This document shows positions 49,026 through 52,996 of a stretch of 52,996 nucleotides of DNA, piece after piece (position 1 is the first letter of the stretch; the number at the start of each line of letters is the position of its first letter). Under the pieces are notes generated by a model that saw only the letters and a list, made by a program, of their open reading frames with translations, was not told the DNA's origin and did not search any database. Both the position numbers and the translations under genes were made by a program. This DNA comes from Oscillospiraceae bacterium (GTDB lineage Bacteria > Bacillota > Clostridia > UMGS1883 > UMGS1540), in the NCBI GenBank assembly GCA_015068765.1, contig SVJY01000009.1, positions 1-52,996 on the forward strand, given 5' to 3'.

Positions 49026-49051
49026 TTTAAGAAAAATAAGGGTTATCATTA

Positions 49052-49085
49052 AAAACCGGTCTCCGACGAATCGGAGACCGGTTTT
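49052..49085. terminator. bidirectional terminator
   Basis: AAAACCGGTCTCCGA-CGAA-TCGGAGACCGGTTTT. Confidence 0.85.
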
Positions 49086-49173
49086 GTGATATTTTTGTTT
49101 TATAAATGCAACATAGCTTCGCTGCGATATGTCATAAAACCGCCTGTTTTATGATGCTGTGACTACAAAACAA

Positions 49174-51648
49174 TCACACACCCTGGCGGCTTCTGCGTGC
49201 CTTTTCGCCGTCGGTGAAGTTCTGGCCTGCAACATAGCCGGGGATAGGCAGAACCTTTTCGTTGATAGCGTCGATAATCCAGCTTGCCTGCGGGAAGAAT
49301 GCGTCTTCCAGCTCGTGGGACGGTGTGATCCAGTTGCGTGCACCCACAACAACGGGAGGAGCATCCAGGTAATCGAATGCCATTTCGCTGATGTTCTGTG
49401 CGATATCCTTCAGGTAAGAACCACGTTCACAAGCGTCACTTGCAAGAATGATTCTGCCGGTCTTCTTAACAGATTCTAAAACCTTGTCATAGTTGAAGGG
49501 TACGAGGGAACGTGCGTCAATTACTTCTGCGGAAATGCCGTATTTTTCTTCCAGTTCCTTTGCGGCATCCAGTGCACGGTAAAGCGTTGCACCTACGGTG
49601 AGAATGGTAATGTCAGAGCCTACACGCTTCACATCCGGTTCGCCAATCGGAATCTCGTAGTATTCTTCCGGAACGCCGCCTTCGTGGAACTGTTCACCGA
49701 TGTCGTAAATTCTCTGGCTTTCAAAGAATACAACCGGGTCCGTGCCGGACAGAGCACTTGCCATAAGACCCTTAGCATCGTAAGGTGTTACAGGGAAGCA
49801 AACCTTCAGGCCGGGGATATGGGAAACGATAGCGGTCCAGTCCTGCGAATGCTGCGCACCGTACTTGGAACCGACGGATACACGAAGCACTACGGGCATC
49901 TTGATGATACCGGCACTCATGGACTGCCATTTTGCGAGCTGGTTTAATACTTCGTCGCCTGCGCGGCCGAGGAAGTCACAGTACATCAGCTCTGCAATAA
50001 CTCTACCGCCGCTCATGGCGTAACCGACTGCGCTACCTACGATTGCGGCTTCGGAAATCGGGGAGTTGAAGAAGCGGTGGTAGGGGAGTGCTTCGGTAAG
50101 ACCACGGTATACTGCGAATGCACCGCCCCAGTCACGGTTATCTTCACCGTAGGCAATGAGGGTAGGATCTTTGTAGAAGCGGTCAATAATGGCTTCAAAG
50201 ATACCGTCACGCAGCTGATATACCTGGTTCTTTGTGTAGGGCTTACCGTTTTCGTCGAAAGCGAAACGCTTGCGGCGTGCAATCTGCTGAACTCTGGGAT
50301 TTTCTTCCATGGGCATGAGAACATCGGGCTCTCTGTCGTCCATCTTTTCTACCTTCTGGTTGGAGAACATAATGCCTTCCAGATCCATGGGATTTGTGTG
50401 CAGGTTCATCCGGGGAGAGGTTTCCTCGTCGATGGCCAGCTTGTAGATCTTGGTCATACGTTCAATGATTTCAGACTCGATTGCATCGAATTCTTCTTTC
50501 TTTGCAACCTTAGCACTAACCAGCTGCTTCGTGTAAGCTTCCAGAACGTCATGCTGTGCCCAGGCTTCTTTTTCTTCCTTGGTTCTGTAGCTGTCGGAGT
50601 CGGACGGGGAGTGACCGGCCATGCGGTAAGTGAGAGTATCCAGAAGAACAGGACCTCTGCCTTCCTTGATGATAGCAATCTTGCGACGCATTGCATCGAT
50701 AACTGCCAGCGGATTGTAACCGTCAACACGCTCTGCGTGCATCTGTTCGGGGTTAACACCGGCACCAACTCTTGCAAGAACGTTGTAAGCCATGGTTTCA
50801 CCAACAGTCTGACCGCCCATGCCGTACAGGTTATTGAAGAAGTTGAAGATAATCGGCAGACCCTGGTTGAAGCCTTCTTCCCACAGAACGCGAATCTGGT
50901 CCATGGAGCCCATGTTCAGGGCTTCCCAAACGGGACCGCAACCCATGGAAGCGTCACCGATATTGGAAATGACGATACCGTCTTTCTTATTTACACGCTT
51001 GTAGAGAGCGCCACCCATTGCAACCGTAGCGGAGCCGCCGACGATAGCGTTGTTCGGGTAGATGCCGAAGGGGGTGAAGAAAGCATGCATGGAGCCGCCG
51101 AGACCCTTATTAAAGCCGGTTTCTCTTGCAAAGATTTCAGCCAGCGCACCGTAGAGGAGGAAGTCCATAGCCGCTTCTTTTACATTGGACTTATCCTTCT
51201 GCTTGCCTTCGATTACGCGGTATGTACGACCGTCAAAGAAGCCTGTCATGTCGTCCATGAGCTCTTTTTCGTCCAGCTTGTGAATGGCGGAAAGACCTTT
51301 TGCAAGGATTTCGCCGTGGCTACGGTGAGAACCGAAGATGCAGTCTTCCTTATTCAAGAGATATGCCTGACCGACTGCGGAAGCCTCCTGACCCATGGAA
51401 AGGTGAGCAGGGCCGGGATTGTTGTATGCGATTTCATTGTATGCACCGGTGGTTTTTACCAGATAGAGCATGGTTTCAAACTCACGGATGATACGCATAT
51501 CACGGAAGATACGCATAAAATCGTCTTTTGTGTAGTTTTCCTTTTCGTCTTTGATGGTTTTGTTGTACTGGTTTACCGGAATGTCCGTAAAGGTAACTTT
51601 ACCCGGCTTACGCAGTTCGTTCGGGTCCATAAACAGGGACTTTGTCAT
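49174..51648 (-). CDS. 2-oxoacid dehydrogenase E1 component, alpha-beta fusion
   Basis: N-terminal TPP-binding alpha part ([29 protein letters not shown]), C-terminal beta part ([30 protein letters not shown]). Confidence 0.93.
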   Translation of the reverse strand: MTKSLFMDPNELRKPGKVTFTDIPVNQYNKTIKDEKENYTKDDFMRIFRDMRIIREFETMLYLVKTTGAYNEIAYNNPGPAHLSMGQEASAVGQAYLLNKEDCIFGSHRSHGEILAKGLSAIHKLDEKELMDDMTGFFDGRTYRVIEGKQKDKSNVKEAAMDFLLYGALAEIFARETGFNKGLGGSMHAFFTPFGIYPNNAIVGGSATVAMGGALYKRVNKKDGIVISNIGDASMGCGPVWEALNMGSMDQIRVLWEEGFNQGLPIIFNFFNNLYGMGGQTVGETMAYNVLARVGAGVNPEQMHAERVDGYNPLAVIDAMRRKIAIIKEGRGPVLLDTLTYRMAGHSPSDSDSYRTKEEKEAWAQHDVLEAYTKQLVSAKVAKKEEFDAIESEIIERMTKIYKLAIDEETSPRMNLHTNPMDLEGIMFSNQKVEKMDDREPDVLMPMEENPRVQQIARRKRFAFDENGKPYTKNQVYQLRDGIFEAIIDRFYKDPTLIAYGEDNRDWGGAFAVYRGLTEALPYHRFFNSPISEAAIVGSAVGYAMSGGRVIAELMYCDFLGRAGDEVLNQLAKWQSMSAGIIKMPVVLRVSVGSKYGAQHSQDWTAIVSHIPGLKVCFPVTPYDAKGLMASALSGTDPVVFFESQRIYDIGEQFHEGGVPEEYYEIPIGEPDVKRVGSDITILTVGATLYRALDAAKELEEKYGISAEVIDARSLVPFNYDKVLESVKKTGRIILASDACERGSYLKDIAQNISEMAFDYLDAPPVVVGARNWITPSHELEDAFFPQASWIIDAINEKVLPIPGYVAGQNFTDGEKARRSRQGV

Positions 51649-51661
51649 TGTAAATTCCTCC

Positions 51662-52996
51662 TTAACATTTTACTTGAAAGAGTGCTTCCCGGATGATTTC
51701 GCATACTGTCGGATGCGGGAATACGAACTCTTTAATATCGTCTATTTTCCACTGGGATTCAATCATCATAACCGCTGCAATGATGAATTCAGAAGCATAG
51801 TTTGAAAGAACGTGACAGCCGAGGATGCGGCGATACTTCTTATCAACTACGAGCTTAATAATGCCGTTGCCGCCTTCGTTTTCTGCAACATAACGACCGC
51901 TGTAGGCCATAGGAAGCTTTACAACCTCGATGTCATAGCCCTTTTCCTTTGCGGTGCGTTCTGTTTCACCGCAGCTACCCACTTCGGGGTTCGTGTAGAT
52001 AACAGCCGGAATGGCATCATAACGCATAATGTCTTTTTTGCCGAGAATGTTGTTTATGGCAACTTCAGCTTCGCGGTAAGCAGTATGTGCCAGCATGGAC
52101 TTGCCGTTTACGTCGCCTGCGGCATAAACGCCGGGCACGTTTGTCTTCATGTGACGGTCGGTTACGATTGCACCGCGGTTTACCTCCACGCCGATGGTTT
52201 CGAGACCGATGTCAGCAGAAACAGCACGTCTGCCGATAGAAAGGAGCACCTTGTCAGCGGGAACGCTTTCCGTTTTACCGTCCTTTTCAAATACAACACT
52301 GTCTTTTGTAACTTCCGTAACCTTTGCACCGAGGTGGAAGGTAATGCCCTTTGCCTTATAGTTCTTCAGAAGGATATCGCTGATATCTTCATCTGTAGGA
52401 CCGGCAATCTTCGGGAGCATTTCCACAACGGTTACGTTTGCACCGACGGAATTGTAATAAGAAGCCATTTCAAGACCGATAACGCCGCCACCGATAACAA
52501 CAAGGTTCTTCGGAATTTCCGTAAGGTCTAAAACTTCACGGTTTGTCAGCACCATGCCGCTTTCCACGCCTTCTTTCACGCCCGGAATCGGGGGAACAAC
52601 AGCGGAGGAACCGGTTGCAATGATGAGGTGCTTGCCGGTGTAAACATTGCCGTCAGCTTCCACGGTGTAGCCTTCCTGGGTTTTGCCGGTGATTTTGCCA
52701 ACGGCTTTCACAGTGTCTACTTTGTGGGATTTCAGCGTCATTTCAATGCCGGAAACCAGTGTGTTTACAACTTTATTCTTTCTTTCAATAACCTTTTCCT
52801 GGTCAATGGAAGCACCGGTAGTTGTAACACCGTATTTTTCGCCGTGGTTTGCATAATCGAAAACCTTGGCAGAGTAGAGGAGAGACTTGGAGGGAACACA
52901 GCCTTCGTTGAGGCATACGCCGCCAAATGCTCTCTTTTCGATAACGAGAGCCTTGAGCCCTGCCTGACCGGCACGCTCGCCGGCAAGATAACCTGC
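51662..52996 (-). CDS. lpdA: dihydrolipoyl dehydrogenase, partial (5' end beyond window)
   Basis: Frame stays open past the listed ATG 52741 to the window end, encoding [13 protein letters not shown] redox motif; [16 protein letters not shown]-terminal HPTVCEII. Confidence 0.95.
   Translation of the reverse strand, partial: AGYLAGERAGQAGLKALVIEKRAFGGVCLNEGCVPSKSLLYSAKVFDYANHGEKYGVTTTGASIDQEKVIERKNKVVNTLVSGIEMTLKSHKVDTVKAVGKITGKTQEGYTVEADGNVYTGKHLIIATGSSAVVPPIPGVKEGVESGMVLTNREVLDLTEIPKNLVVIGGGVIGLEMASYYNSVGANVTVVEMLPKIAGPTDEDISDILLKNYKAKGITFHLGAKVTEVTKDSVVFEKDGKTESVPADKVLLSIGRRAVSADIGLETIGVEVNRGAIVTDRHMKTNVPGVYAAGDVNGKSMLAHTAYREAEVAINNILGKKDIMRYDAIPAVIYTNPEVGSCGETERTAKEKGYDIEVVKLPMAYSGRYVAENEGGNGIIKLVVDKKYRRILGCHVLSNYASEFIIAAVMMIESQWKIDDIKEFVFPHPTVCEIIREALFQVKC

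Noticed and set aside
50077-51696. 539-aa ORF on + strand antisense to the E1 fusion
   Set aside because: Mirror ORF over a strongly recognised CDS; no family motifs, low-complexity Cys/Val/Phe-rich translation typical of antisense frames

Overview
Chromosomal window from a low-to-moderate GC Firmicute (Clostridia-like, inferred from gene content). I saw no CRISPR array, prophage or IS element. Left end: tRNA cluster (partial tRNA, probably His; then Gln-TTG and Lys-TTT). Then a catabolic region on + (LarA-family, NagA-like amidohydrolase, ceramidase-like hydrolase, purine nucleoside phosphorylase, glutamine synthetase, DUF4430-like lipoprotein), tRNA-Val, a TIM-barrel glycosidase-like protein, a Gfo/Idh/MocA oxidoreductase, argGH (-), and a second amidohydrolase/ceramidase-like cassette with a divergent NagB-like protein (-). 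The middle holds an ECF S component, a B12-binding radical SAM protein, an M29-like peptidase plus class V aminotransferase divergent from a GntR/FCD regulator, a WG-repeat/SLH protein, AlkD-like and ABM proteins, three tandem M42 peptidase paralogs, murD and AgcS. The right part holds rplS-lepB-rbgA-ychF, a split metH system, a Cys-rich unknown protein, an orphan glycyl-radical activase, two large BspA-LRR surface proteins (one with lipase and RTX segments), and an E1(alpha-beta fusion)/lpd operon that runs off the window. Best leads: duplicated cytoplasmic NagA-like/ceramidase-like cassettes, an M42 paralog that has lost most metal ligands beside two intact copies, an LRR-lipase-RTX-Big surface protein, a peptidase gene that seems to need an AUU start, and a twin-palindrome GntR operator. 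All functional calls rest on motif recognition; no searches were run.
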